Shown: piece by piece, positions 26,547-35,943 of the stretch
Position numbering within the stretch: the first letter of the stretch is position 1
How the letters are laid out: every line of letters starts with the position of its first letter
DNA from: Kiritimatiellia bacterium
Lineage (GTDB): Bacteria > Verrucomicrobiota > Kiritimatiellia > CAIVKH01
Reading direction: 5' to 3'
NCBI GenBank assembly: GCA_027493775.1
Contig: JAOSKE010000001.1
Location: forward strand, 991,651 to 1,055,650
Length of the DNA stretch: 64,000 nucleotides
Program-made: the position numbers and the translations under genes
Notes under the pieces: model-generated
Told to the model about the DNA's origin: nothing
What the model saw: the letters and a program-made list of their open reading frames with translations, nothing else
Database searches by the model: none

Positions 26547-28199
26547 ATGAGTCTTCCGCCTGTCCAGCAACAACGAAGTCTCTTTGAGGTCAACGTGCAA
26601 TTCGCGGGCCTGTTCAAGTCGGCGCCAGCGAATCGCTTTGGCTTCTTCAGCGACACGATCATGCCGCAACTGCGCGAACTGCGCCCGCAACTTGAAGCGA
26701 TGTATTGCGCGGACAATGGCCGCCCCGCCGAGGAACCCTCGCGGATGTTGGCCGTGTTGATCTTGCAATTCATGGAGGGACTGCCTGATCGCAAGGCGGT
26801 GGAGGCATGCACCTATGATCTGCGATGGAAGATGGCGCTATGGATGGAAACGGATGAAGCGGCCTTTCACGCCACCAGCTTGGTGAAGTTTCGCAATCGG
26901 CTCCTGGAGCACAACCTCGTCGAGATCGGATTTGACGCCGTGCTCCAAGCCATGCGCAAGGCGGGTTATCTCAAGGCCCATAAAGCGCAGCGTCTGGACT
27001 CGACGCATGTCATCGGTTTGGTCAGCCACATGAGCCGATTGGAATGCGTTCGAGAGGCCATGCGGCTGGCGATGGAAGTATTGGCAGAGTTGCCCGAAAG
27101 CACCCATCCCGGATCATGGTCCCTGTGGTGGGAACGGTATGTGCAGAGCGCCTTGGACTTCAAAACGGATGTAGAGACGCTCAAGCAGAAGATGACTCAG
27201 GCGGGCGAGGACGCCCGCGCGATCTTGGCATGGATCGAGACGCAGGTTGATGCGGTCAAAAGCATGAAGTCGGTGAGTGTTTTACGGCGGGTGTACGAGG
27301 AAAACTTTCAACAAGAAGTGGGCGGTCAGACCGAGCAGACCCACTCGCGACCGTCCGGTGCGGTATATAATCCGCACGACCCGGATGCGCAGTGGAGCGC
27401 CAAGGGGACTATCGCTGGCAAGAACAAGGAGTGGGTGGGTTACAAAGCCCAAATCGCGGAGACTCTGCCAAGCGCGAAGCCGGAGATGAAGGCGCCCACC
27501 GACGCGGTAATCACCGCCATGGTCACCCAACCAGCCATAACGAGCGATCACGGATCGATCTCGGATGTGGAAGAGGAGTGGAAGCGCGAAGATTTGGACA
27601 AGCCGAAAGAGCTTTATGTGGATGGCGGCTATATCTCCGGGGAGGCGCTGGCCGATGCGGGGCGTGAAGAGCGCGAGATTCATGGTCCCGTTCAACCGGC
27701 CCCGAAGCGCGGCGACCGCTTCAGCGCTGAGAGTTTTGACGTGGACATCGATCAGCGGGTGGCGATCTGCCCGGCCCGCCATGCCAGCACCAACTGCAGT
27801 CGCCTCGATGAAGTCAGTGGTAAGATCCACTACCGCTTCGAATGGAATAACCATCTCTGCCAAGCGTGTGAGCTTCGCAGCCGTTGCCTGGGAGCCAACC
27901 AACGCCATCGGACGCTACTGGTGGGTCAGTATCATTCACACATTCAGGCCCGTCGCCGCGAAATGAAAACGGGGGCGTTCAAAGAGCGGATGCACAAACG
28001 CAATGGGGTGGAAGGAACGATCAGCGAGCTAAAAAGAGGCTACGGACTGAGGCGGTGTCGGTATCGAGGGTTGATAAAAACCAGTTTGCAAAACTACCTC
28101 ATTGGGGCCGCCTGCAACATCAAGCGGTGGGCCCGCCGCTTGGCCTGGGAAGCGCTTGGAAATGATGAGATCGGAATAGATCAAGCAGTCAGGGCGTAA
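26547..28199 (+). CDS. IS1182-family transposase
   Basis: 550 residues, full length and unbroken. The N-terminal part contains the helical DNA-binding region found in IS4/IS1182 enzymes (FMEGLPDRKAVEACTYDLRWKMALWM). The RNase H-like DDE core has the first Asp in RLDSTHVIG, a second in YVDGGYISGEAL and the Glu in KRNGVEGTISELKRGYGLRRCRYRG. An insert with two cysteine pairs (CQACELRSRC) precedes the Glu, typical of this family. AAGGAA lies upstream of the ATG. The enzyme should recognise the inverted repeats at both ends of the element. Confidence 0.93.
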   Translation: MSLPPVQQQRSLFEVNVQFAGLFKSAPANRFGFFSDTIMPQLRELRPQLEAMYCADNGRPAEEPSRMLAVLILQFMEGLPDRKAVEACTYDLRWKMALWMETDEAAFHATSLVKFRNRLLEHNLVEIGFDAVLQAMRKAGYLKAHKAQRLDSTHVIGLVSHMSRLECVREAMRLAMEVLAELPESTHPGSWSLWWERYVQSALDFKTDVETLKQKMTQAGEDARAILAWIETQVDAVKSMKSVSVLRRVYEENFQQEVGGQTEQTHSRPSGAVYNPHDPDAQWSAKGTIAGKNKEWVGYKAQIAETLPSAKPEMKAPTDAVITAMVTQPAITSDHGSISDVEEEWKREDLDKPKELYVDGGYISGEALADAGREEREIHGPVQPAPKRGDRFSAESFDVDIDQRVAICPARHASTNCSRLDEVSGKIHYRFEWNNHLCQACELRSRCLGANQRHRTLLVGQYHSHIQARRREMKTGAFKERMHKRNGVEGTISELKRGYGLRRCRYRGLIKTSLQNYLIGAACNIKRWARRLAWEALGNDEIGIDQAVRA

Positions 28200-28389
28200 T
28201 ACGCCATCCAAAAGAACGAAGGCGCGGGCAAAAATGAGCAATCGAACGAATACAGTATGGCAATGCGCATGCCACCCCGCACGTTACGTATGTGTTGTGG
28301 CGAAGCGACTGCATATAAGAATGCAGGTCTGTAAGTTTTGTTGAGCGATGAGTTTTTTAAAGAGGGGTTTTTCAGCAGAACCAAATGTC

Positions 28390-28606
28390 TAGACTTGACC
28401 CCAACTACTGGCCTTCACAACCCATCTCCCTATGAAATCGTAGGTGTTCACTACCACAGTCCGCCGTTGGTCGCAAGCGCAATGGATCCCCCTCTGCATA
28501 AGCGAAAACGCACAATGTCTCGATTTGACGACAACTACTCTAACTACTCGTACCGCATCTACGGAGCTCTAACCGCTCTTCATGCTATCTGACCCTTTTT
28601 TATCAC
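28390..28606 (-). pseudogene. Remnant of Rhs sequence
   Basis: The 46 bases from 28413 match the stretch 38502-38548 inside the Rhs gene (translated NTYDFIGR-VVK on the minus strand) with a few changes, then diverge on both sides. A third, shorter copy is at about 39998-40020. The rest up to 28606 shows no gene. This is a leftover of cassette exchange at the Rhs locus. Confidence 0.65.
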
Positions 28607-29413
28607 CTACTCCAGCTCGAAGTCGTGACTATAAACCTGCTGAACTCTTTCGTTCTCTATTAACGCGCACACTTTTGAGAAGCGGTGCTCCGATTTAACC
28701 TTGCGAAGCCGCTCGTTACTCCCCCAACAAATAATACTCCTATCGGCACTTAGCCTGCGCAATGAAAGTTCTTCTCCATAGATCCGACGCGCTTGAGCCA
28801 AACTCGCACCGGGATTCAGTTTCTGAGGATCAAAACGGTTCGCTAATTCTTGGTTACGCCAGGATTCACGTTGAACGTCCACCTTGTCGAACATCATCCG
28901 AGGAATCAACAACGGTGATGTGATGATAAAGGCAGGGACAAAGCCGAGGTTTTCGCCGTCTCGTTTATCCTGAAGTCTTCTTGTGATATCAGAGATAAGT
29001 TGGTCTGGTGACAGTTTGTTCGCATCCATTACCGCTTCCACTCGCCGTATCGGGTTGGCTGGCTTTCGAACTTCTACTCGCATGCCATTCTGCTCAACGA
29101 TTTCTACGCTGAATGGTGGAGGCACACAGATTTTAGCCAACTGGTGACCACGAAACAAAAAGTAGTAGTAAACGGATGAATACTGGAAGTGATAACTTAC
29201 GCAAAGATAGTTAGTGTTTCCAATGCTCGCAGTAAACTGATGCTGCCAGTTCGCTCCCAAAATGGTTTCCGCCTGCGCCAAAGTGATCCCATTAGTCAAA
29301 CCGTTAAGTCGCTCAAAAGGGATTTCTTCTAGAGGTTCTACACTGAGGCTACGAACCGCAAACGTAGCTACCATACCGGCGGCAATTAGCAGAATAACGA
29401 TTGTCGTTTTCAT
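28607..29413 (-). CDS. Secreted or anchored protein, candidate immunity protein of the PLA2-like Rhs cassette
   Basis: 268 residues with an N-terminal hydrophobic segment (4-20: TIVILLIAAGMVATFAV) acting as signal or anchor. The remainder is soluble with two similar segments near LTNGITLAQAETILG and LNPGASLAQARRIYGEEL, suggesting an internal duplication of a small domain. No family was recognised. It directly follows, and its start overlaps by 65 bases, the Rhs cassette with a phospholipase-like tip, the usual position of an immunity gene. An extracytoplasmic location would suit protection of membrane lipids. Inference from position only. Confidence 0.55.
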   Translation of the reverse strand: MKTTIVILLIAAGMVATFAVRSLSVEPLEEIPFERLNGLTNGITLAQAETILGANWQHQFTASIGNTNYLCVSYHFQYSSVYYYFLFRGHQLAKICVPPPFSVEIVEQNGMRVEVRKPANPIRRVEAVMDANKLSPDQLISDITRRLQDKRDGENLGFVPAFIITSPLLIPRMMFDKVDVQRESWRNQELANRFDPQKLNPGASLAQARRIYGEELSLRRLSADRSIICWGSNERLRKVKSEHRFSKVCALIENERVQQVYSHDFELE

Positions 29414-30212
29414 CGCGAACCTCAGCGACTGTCAGTGTTGTGGCCCATGTGCTCGCTGTTCGGGTCGTCAAAAAGATGTCGTGGACAGCACAGTAGTAGT
29501 TTGGGCGGTCGGGATCGTCGTCATTCGGCCCGGTCACAACGCATTCCACGATGCAAAGGACGGCTCGCCAATTGCAGCGTGCGCAGCGAGTGAACGGACA
29601 GCGAAGCCACGATGAAGCCGTGCAACGGTAATCATGATAACACTTGTCGTGTTGAGCACAGCATTCCAGTATGCAAGTCCCCTCCAATCCATCCGGGACA
29701 CCGTCACAGCCGGGCGAATCCAAGCCCAAAACGTCGTATCCAGAAATGGGAATATTGAAAATGAACTGATACAAGTTGACCTCTTGTGCCGTCTGGCGCG
29801 GTCTCGAAGATTTGACCGGCCTAGATGGGATGGGCGGCAAGCCGCGTTCTTGCGCAGAAATCTCCCGCAATTCGTCTGAGACGGCAGCGAAGGCCCTTAG
29901 CCGCGCTTCGTTCCGTTTTAACACTCGTTTTTGCAGAGCATTGAAAAAGACGACATTTCTTCCTGGCTCGGTGAGTGGGTCTCTGTTTGGCCACCTCCCC
30001 AGTTCGGGGTTGTAGTATCTATAGCCGTAAAAGCGCACACCCGACGCGGTTGTCGTAGGGGTAGGCGCATTTTCCCGGTGCGGCTCAAGGGTTTGCGGGG
30101 CGGAACGCCGGGCGCGGTCGGGTGTGGACGTCGAAAAACCCCCGACGCGATTTTTCGGGGGAGGTATGTTTCCTGCGGACGGTCGCACCCCGCCTCGGGG
30201 CGGGGCAGGCAC
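29349..30212 (-). CDS. Rhs C-terminal cassette with phospholipase A2-like toxin domain
   Basis: 287 residues. Residues 58-82 are the Rhs-core end VRFYGYRYYNPELGRWPNRDPL; the YD-repeat body is missing, so this is an orphan tip. A variable linker follows, then VNLYQFIFNIPISGYDVLGLD, and a Cys-rich domain (about 165-250) containing CILECCAQHDKCYHDYRC. CCxxHDxCY is the active-site signature of secreted phospholipase A2 (His-Asp dyad), and paired cysteines suggest disulfides. The calcium-loop glycine motif is not obvious. Released into a target cell it would hydrolyse phospholipids. The leader before residue 55 is low-complexity and its start is uncertain. Confidence 0.68.
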   Translation of the reverse strand: MPAPPRGGVRPSAGNIPPPKNRVGGFSTSTPDRARRSAPQTLEPHRENAPTPTTTASGVRFYGYRYYNPELGRWPNRDPLTEPGRNVVFFNALQKRVLKRNEARLRAFAAVSDELREISAQERGLPPIPSRPVKSSRPRQTAQEVNLYQFIFNIPISGYDVLGLDSPGCDGVPDGLEGTCILECCAQHDKCYHDYRCTASSWLRCPFTRCARCNWRAVLCIVECVVTGPNDDDPDRPNYYCAVHDIFLTTRTASTWATTLTVAEVRDENDNRYSANCRRYGSYVCGS

Positions 30213-30263
30213 GGCGTTTCTGTGGCATAAAAACCCATGCCGGAAAGCTACTAAAATCGGCGG

Positions 30264-31338
30264 CTAAAGGGAAGGTTTTATCGGCCTGTTTTCAGGCTTT
30301 TTTGTTAGACTGTTCAACGTCGCGTGCGGGTGCGTTCTGGCGTGGACTTCGCGCAGTTGAAGGATGCCGACCTCGGTGTAAATCTGCGTGGTGTCGAGCC
30401 GGGCGTGTCCCAACATCTGCTGAATAAACCGGATGTCCGCGCCGTTCTCGAGCATGTGCGTGGCGCAGGAGTGGCGGAACAGGTGGCAGCTTCCCAGGTG
30501 GCCGATGTCGGCGGCCTCGATGACACGCCGAACCCAGTTGCCGAGATACGTCGCGCTGAACCGCTCGCCGTAACCGGTCAGGAACAACGCGCGATCGGTG
30601 GCGCCGTCTCCAAGAGCGGCGCGTGTGTTCAAGGTAGCGGTTCATCCAGTGCAAAGCGCGTTCGCCTACCGGAACGACGCGGTCCTTGCCGCCCTTCCCT
30701 TTCCTCACCGTGAGCACGCCGCGGCCGCGGTCGAGATCGTCCACGTCGAGGCGCACCACTTCCGCGCGGCGGATGCCGGTCGCGTAGAGGGTTTCGAGTA
30801 TCGCGCGGTCACGAATGCCGAGCGGGTCGGTGACGTCGGGCACGTTCAACACGGCTTCGACTTCGGGCAGGCTCAACGCTTTGGGCAACGAACGATGCGG
30901 CTTCCTGGGCAACTCGAGATCGGCGGCGGGATTGGCGTCAAGCCGGTGGTCCTTGCACAGCCACGCGAAGAACCGTTGCACGGCGCCGAGTCGCATGCGC
31001 TGCGTGGTGACGCCGAGCGGCTTGCCGTTCTCCTGCCGGTACCGGAACAGCCAGCGTTGATAACTCTCGAGGATCGGGCGCGTGATCTGGTGCGCGGTGC
31101 GCAGGTCGCGTTCTTCGGCCCAGCGTACGAACATGCGCAAGGCCCACTTGTGGGCCTCGACGGTGCGCGCGGAGTACGCGCGTTCCTCCAGGCGGCGGAA
31201 CCATTCGTCGATGAGACTGGCGAGCGTGTCCGCCGCGCTGCGGTCGAAGCCGTCCGGGGCGGCTTCGTAGCCGCCTTTCTTGTCGGTCCAGCGCCGCATG
31301 TGCCGGGCCTTGGCATATCCTTTCGCGGGGGTGTTCAT
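30264..31338 (-). CDS. Tyrosine recombinase/integrase, XerC/D-like (frameshifted)
   Basis: About 358 residues. The N-terminal SAM-like core-binding domain (about 40-150) is followed by a catalytic domain with [14 protein letters not shown] (first Arg), the Lys-bearing beta turn [24 protein letters not shown] (H-x-x-R) and [15 protein letters not shown] (His and nucleophile Tyr). All catalytic residues are present. The frame shifts near 30625-30645; removing one base there joins RYL to [28 protein letters not shown]. It sits downstream of the primase on the same strand, suggesting it moves this module. It lacks the extra domain seen in integron integrases. Confidence 0.85.
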
Positions 31339-31464
31339 GGGTACGATTACGACGCCTTGTTTTCGGGGTTCCAGATGTGCGATCGCGTCAGGCCGTCAGG
31401 TTGAGCGTAAGGCGCGATTCTTCAACGGGTTGAACCTGACGGGCCGGGGGCCGCCATCCCCCCG

Positions 31465-34288
31465 TCAGGTGCCCGTTATTCCCGTCAGGTTTTCGTCGTA
31501 CCTGTAGTTTTCCACGTCCAGCAGGCCGATCAGGGCCGTATCGGATTGCTCCCGGTAGTCGGTAAGCAGTTCGTACTGGAACGCGCTGCCGGGACGGCCG
31601 TACCGCGCGGCGATGTGTTCAAGCTCGCGCAAGCGGTCGAGGTGGACGCGGACTTGCGTGACGGACCAGCCCAGCCGGGCGCGTATATCCCGGCGACTAA
31701 AGAAGCAATGCCGGGGCTCGATCTCCTCCGCCTCGCAGCGTTCGCGCACGATCTGCTTGATCGCGTCCAGTACGCGCCGCGTCTGCGGCGGTAACTCGTC
31801 GAGCGACCGGCCCAGCAGGTCCGGCGCGAGTTGATTCGCGAGCGCGATATCGTCGAGCGTAACCCGCATGAAGGTTCCGCCGCCTTCGACCTGTTCCCTC
31901 GGCGTTGATGCTGGTGCAGCAGTGCGATGGCGTCGATCAGGGTGAGGTATTTTTCATGGTCGCGCCGCGTCCGGGGGCGGTCCGCCGTGAACGTGAGTTG
32001 ATCCGCCCAGGGGTTGACCACGTCGACCGGGTCCAACAGCCGTTGCGCGTTGCGCAGCAGCGCAATCAACCGTTGCTTCTGTTTCTTTAGCCGCAGTCCT
32101 TCGAGCGTACGGGCCTGACGTTGCAGCGTGTGGATCCGTTCGGTCTGTTCGCGGCTCTCGTCGACCGTGAGCGTAAGACACCGGTTCTGCAGTTCCTCGT
32201 CGATGTCGATCGCGGTCGTGGTCAGGAAGATCATAACCGGGCCTTCGACATGGTATTCCTGCGTCTCCATGCGCCCCGTGTGCGGGTCTTTGCCGGTGCT
32301 GGCGATGGTGAGTTCCCCTTCCGACTGCAGCAGCTTGAGCGCGTAGGACGCTTTCTCCGCGCCTTCTTCTTCGACGATGGCGAGGATACGGTGTTTGAGG
32401 TTGGTTTCTCCGAGGTAGTACAGGCTCTGGCCGGTCATGGCGGAGTATTTGACCTGATCTTCCGGCGGGAACATGGAGAGCACGGCTTCCATGAGCGTGC
32501 TCTTGCCCGCGGCGCTGGTGCTCTGGATGATGACGGCTAAAGGTTTGTCGAGCTTGCGCGACGTGCAGGCGAGATACGCGGCTAAACGGTTGCTGTGCTC
32601 GCCGACCAGCCCGCACGCGCCGAACAGGTCGCCGATCCGACCGACCAGGTCCGGGGACGTGAGCAGTTCCAACGCTTCGGCGCGTTCCTCCGCCGTGAGT
32701 TCGGGCACGCGCGGCGCGTTGCCGGCAGCGGGCGCGGCGGACAGGCGGTCCGTCTGTTCCTGTTCGAGGGCCAGCAGCAGTTTGCCCAGGTCGCGTTTGA
32801 TCAGTTCCTTTTCGAGCGTGGTTTCCTCGGCGGCGCGTTCGATGAAGCGGCGGCGGTCGCCGTCGCGTAGAAGATCGAAGCTGTCGAGGTGGAAGGTCTC
32901 GCCGTAGCGCAACCGCAACGACACCTTGAGCACGTCGAGGCTGTTGTTCTTGTCGAGTCCGCCGACGCGGTACTCGCGTTGGCCGAGCTTGAGCGCGTGG
33001 TATTCGCCTGCCCTGAGCAACGTCGAAAGGGCCGATGCGGTCGAGGGAAGATATCTCGCGCGGAGGCGCGGAGCTCCCGCAGAGCCGGAAGCAGCTTCTT
33101 CTTTAGCAGTATAGCAACTAAAGAAGAAGGCGCGCGTGTGAGCGTGTGTGAAGCACCCAGCCATTCCGCCGCGTTCAAGGCAGCGGCCAGAGATTTTCCT
33201 CCAGAGGCGGACCCGCCTTCGGCGGGCGGAGCGGGTGTCACCTTGCGAGCGTATTCGTTGGCGTCCATGCCGTGCGGGAACTTGACCCGGAAGCAGTCCA
33301 CGCCGCGCGCCGTCAGGCGGTCGGCGTCCCGCAGCGCCGCCTTGTTCCCGGCGTCGTCGGCATCGTAGGCAATGCGGACGCGCCGCACCTTCCGGGCAAG
33401 GATCGCGTCGAACAGTTCATCGGTGAACCCGTTCGTCCCGTAGATGAACGTCACATTGCGGAACCCGTGTATCCAGAACGTCAACGCATCGAGCGGGGCC
33501 TCGCACAGGATGATTTCCGGTTCGTTCAAGGCCTCGGCGTTCCATATCCCGGCGTGCGGTCCGGGCAAGTACAGATGATGGGGCGTGCCTTTGCGCAAGC
33601 CCTGGGTGATCTTGCGCCGTAGACTTCGGCCACGTCGCCGCGTTCGTCGAAGATCGGCAACACCAGCGAACCGTTAAAGTGTTCGTGTCCGGATTCCCGG
33701 AGCAGGCCCAGCGATTGCAGCCGCGTCCGGATCGCCGCGCCGTCCTTCCGGTTCTTGTCCGGCAACCGCAGGCACAGCGTCCGGTCGGCGAAGCCGAGCC
33801 GGAAGCGGTCGACGGCCTCCTCGTCGTGCAGTCCCCGCCCCCGCAGGTAGTCCAGGGCGGCGGGCGTTTTCAAGAGTCGTTCGTGGTAGTAGTCCACCAC
33901 CTGGCGCATGAGCGTCGCGTCGTCCGCTTCGGGATCGAACGGCAGGTCGAGCCGGGGCACGGTCGCTTTCTTGAGCGGCGCGGCGGACGGCGGCGAGAAC
34001 GCCGCCGGGCCCGCGTTGAGGATCTCGAAGGCGTGGCGGAAGCTCACGCCGTCGAACTTCTCGACGAACTGGATCGCGTTGCCGGCCGCCCCGCACCCCA
34101 TGCAGTGATAGAGTCCCTTCGCCGGGGTCACGATAAAGGACGGCTCCTTGTCCTCGTGAAAGGGACACGTCCCGACCAGGTTGCCGGTGCCGTGCGGTTT
34201 GAGGCTCCACCCCGCGCGAACGCACCAGCGCCGCCAGGTCCGTTTCCCGCTTGATCCGGTCGATTTCGGTGTCAGGTATCCGAGGCAT
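31465..34288 (-). CDS. Primase-helicase-like protein: CHC2 zinc finger, TOPRIM, P-loop ATPase, winged helix (several frameshifts)
   Basis: One protein of about 935 residues is spread over several frames. From ATG 34288 (GGAGGGG upstream): a CHC2 zinc finger (CPFHEDKEPS...YHCMGCGAAG), a primase N-core, TOPRIM motifs (ILCEAPLDALTFW, RVRIAYDADDAG), a variable linker, an ATPase with Walker A TSAAGKSTLMEAVL and Walker B-like LAIVEEEGAEK, then a C-terminal winged helix (CFFSRRDIRARLGWSVTQVRVHLDRLREL). Breaks: an extra base near 34203, a missing base near 33615, an unresolved shift near 33020-33100, and two extra bases near 31880-31890. With corrections the text flows. Such proteins replicate small mobile elements; the integrase follows 127 bases downstream and a divergent XRE regulator lies upstream. 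Confidence 0.75.
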
Positions 34289-34335
34289 GGCCCCTCCGGG
34301 TTTTGAAAATAGCGTCAAGTCCGTTTTCTTTCTTT

Positions 34336-34368
34336 TTGACATGCCCCCGAATAGTACATATCTTGTAC
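34336..34368 (+). promoter_or_regulatory. Promoter with overlapping operator between primase and XRE gene
   Basis: TTGACA (34336-34341) and TATCTT (34359-34364) are spaced by 17 bases. The inverted repeat GTACA-tatct-TGTAC (34354-34368) covers the -10 element, the expected place for autorepression by the XRE protein encoded just downstream, which could also control the divergent primase. Confidence 0.5.
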
Positions 34369-34372
34369 ATGT

Positions 34373-34783
34373 ATGCAACAGATTTCGGAAAGTATTTTGA
34401 TCGTGCCGTATGATGACGGCATGCGAACAGGAAGACCGACAGACCATCCGCGGACGGATTTCGGCGCGCGCGTCACCAAGGCGCGGCAGCGGACGGGATT
34501 GTCACAAGCTCAACTCGCCGAAAAGGTCGGTGTTGACCGCCGTGTGATTGCTCATTGGGAACGGCGTTCCGTCACGTTGAAGCCGGAACAACTCATTGCC
34601 CTAGCAGCCGCGTTGAACACGACGACCGACGAGCTTCTCGGCCTGAAGCCTGCCAAGGCGAACGGGCCGACCGGCAAAGTGTGGCAAGTTTTCGAGCAGG
34701 TATCCCGATTGCCCCGCAAGCAGCAGACCAAGGTCGTTGAGTTCGTCGAAGCCTTCGTCCTGCAAAAGACTGCCACGCAATAA
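34373..34783 (+). CDS. XRE-family helix-turn-helix regulator of the mobile module
   Basis: Up to 136 residues; an ATG at 34421 (MRTGRPTDHPRTDF) is an alternative start because the first ATG lies only about 8 bases after the -10 element. The Cro/CI-type HTH spans FGARVTKARQRTGLSQAQLAEKVGVDRRVIAHWERR and continues to ALAAALNTTTDELLGL. The C-terminal 45 residues are helical with RLPRKQQTKVVEFVEAFV. It is divergent to the primase gene, the standard layout of phage- or ICE-like control regions, and probably represses the module. Confidence 0.8.
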   Translation: MQQISESILIVPYDDGMRTGRPTDHPRTDFGARVTKARQRTGLSQAQLAEKVGVDRRVIAHWERRSVTLKPEQLIALAAALNTTTDELLGLKPAKANGPTGKVWQVFEQVSRLPRKQQTKVVEFVEAFVLQKTATQ

Positions 34784-34884
34784 CGTCGCCGGACGCTGAC
34801 TCCCCACATGTCATCACCTTCACCGCATCGCGTTCGCGGCGTATACGCGATTTGAGCGCGTCATTTTTTTAGCCGCTCAACCTC

Positions 34885-34904
34885 AACGCCGCGAAAGCGG
34901 CGTT
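34885..34904 (+). terminator. Terminator-like hairpin after the XRE gene
   Basis: AACGCCGC-GAAA-GCGGCGTT is a perfect 8-base stem with a GNRA tetraloop followed by TTCC, 101 bases past the XRE stop. The T-tract is short. Confidence 0.45.
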
Positions 34905-34982
34905 TTCCGTGTGGCGCGTCCCAGCGCGGCCCACATGATCGCGGCGTATCGTCGCGCTGAGAACGCCACGCCTCATTCCCTT

Positions 34983-35793
34983 GCTTCGTTTTCAAGGCCC
35001 CCACTTCCTGCCGGGCCTTGAAAGCGAAGCGGGAACACGACCGACGCCACGTCTTCGGGGCGGCGACCGCATCAGCGAGCGACAAGCAGGCAGCGTGCAA
35101 GCTCCGCTGGCGCGATGCCTGCCGCGAGCGTCGGGGCTGGCGCCCCGCGTGCGCAAGCAGGCGGGATGACAGCTATGGGGGTGGGGTGAATGACGCGACG
35201 TGAAGGCGGCGCTTGCCGACGCCTTGACGTTGCGGCAGAGGGGAACCGGGTCCCGATCACGACGCCTTGCGGCGTGTATCGGGAGGGGGTTCCCCTGCTA
35301 AGGCCGATAGGCCGCGTTTCGGGCCGCGGAGGGATGCGGCGGCGCTGGCATCACCAAGGACGTTCGATGCACCAACCACGCAGCGCCAAGGGAACAGAAC
35401 GCTTTCTGTTCCAGCCCGTAGGGTTGCCGGAGTTCCAAAATGTGTGGCGACAGCCGGAGCCGGACATTTTGGAACGTAGGCAACGCGGGGGTGCGCCGGA
35501 AAGGGCAACGTGTGAGGGAGTCTTCGACCGAACGAACGCATAACGCGCGCCGTTATGCGACGCTGCCCGGTGGCGGGCCGGACGTAGTTCGGCCCGACAT
35601 TCAGGCGCGGCCTCGCGCGGCTTGGCGCTGCGTCGTCGGCATCACCGACAACGTTCGACGCGTCCATGAGCCGCAGCTCGCAGCGGCCCGATATCGAGCA
35701 GAAGCAGTGAGCGGCCACGTCTTCGGGGACGCTCTCTGCTGGAGCGAGTCCGCATCGGGGAGCCTGGCGCGAAAAATGCCGCCGCATTTTTCG
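34983..35793. repeat. Hairpin-dense noncoding array
   Basis: No gene is supported between 34784 and about 35943. Instead there are successive strong inverted repeats: 34983-35000/35013-35030 (17 of 18 paired); 35239-35247/35288-35296 with further inner pairing; 35391-35399/35404-35412; 35423-35428/35479-35484 enclosing the 12-base perfect arms 35432-35443/35464-35475; 35537-35545/35551-35559; 35574-35580/35590-35596; and 35770-35779/35784-35793 inside AGCCTG...CAGGCT. Several have the same build: an outer 6-bp stem, a small internal loop and an inner 10-12 bp stem. Open frames here are antisense or GC-driven and show no domain. Confidence 0.7.
35138..35171 (+). repeat. 34-bp direct repeat, copy A
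   Basis: The 34 bases, with core CGTGCGCAAGCAGGCGGG, recur at 35825-35858 with a single difference. Both are preceded by a related CCACGTCTTCGGGG segment about 100 bases earlier, so the repeated unit is longer and degenerate. Confidence 0.75.
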
Positions 35794-35824
35794 TGTACAG
35801 GCTCGGGGTGGAAAGCGGAGCGGT

Positions 35825-35858
35825 TGGCGTCCCGCGTGCGCAAGCAGGCGGGATGACA
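35825..35858 (+). repeat. 34-bp direct repeat, copy B
   Basis: Second copy of the repeat at 35138-35171, 687 bases downstream, one mismatch. It ends about 20 bases before the poly-G/poly-C block. Confidence 0.75.
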
Positions 35859-35877
35859 TACCGCGTAGTGCACCACC

Positions 35878-35943
35878 CGCCCCGGGGGGGGGGGGGGGGG
35901 GCGGGGGGCGGGGCCGCGGGGGGGGGGCGCCCCCCCCCCCCCC
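35878..35943. other. Poly-G/poly-C block, probable assembly or sequencing artefact
   Basis: About 66 bases are almost only G then C, including a G run of about 18 and a C run of at least 13, able to fold on itself. It separates the hairpin array from the coding part of a lipoprotein gene and interrupts that gene. Natural tracts like this are rare; a consensus failure or scaffold join is more likely. Confidence 0.7.

Larger units (their letters stand above)
26276..28382. mobile_element. IS1182-type insertion sequence, complete, with 7-bp target duplication
   Basis: 2107 bases bounded by inverted repeats: GGTTCTGCTGAAAAACCCC is identical at both ends (26276-26294 and the complement of 28364-28382). 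AAATGTC flanks it directly on both sides (26269-26275 and 28383-28389), the expected target-site duplication. It carries a full-length transposase and a divergent AbrB-like gene. All parts are intact, so insertion looks recent relative to its surroundings. Confidence 0.92.

Noticed and set aside
30283..30305. Hairpin GCCTG-tttt-CAGGC plus T-tract as a plus-strand terminator
   Set aside because: It lies within the last codons of the minus-strand integrase and no plus-strand gene precedes it.
34885..35793. Integron attC array
   Set aside because: The hairpins lack recognisable RYYYAAC/GTTRRRY ends and the adjacent recombinase lacks the integron-integrase extra domain.
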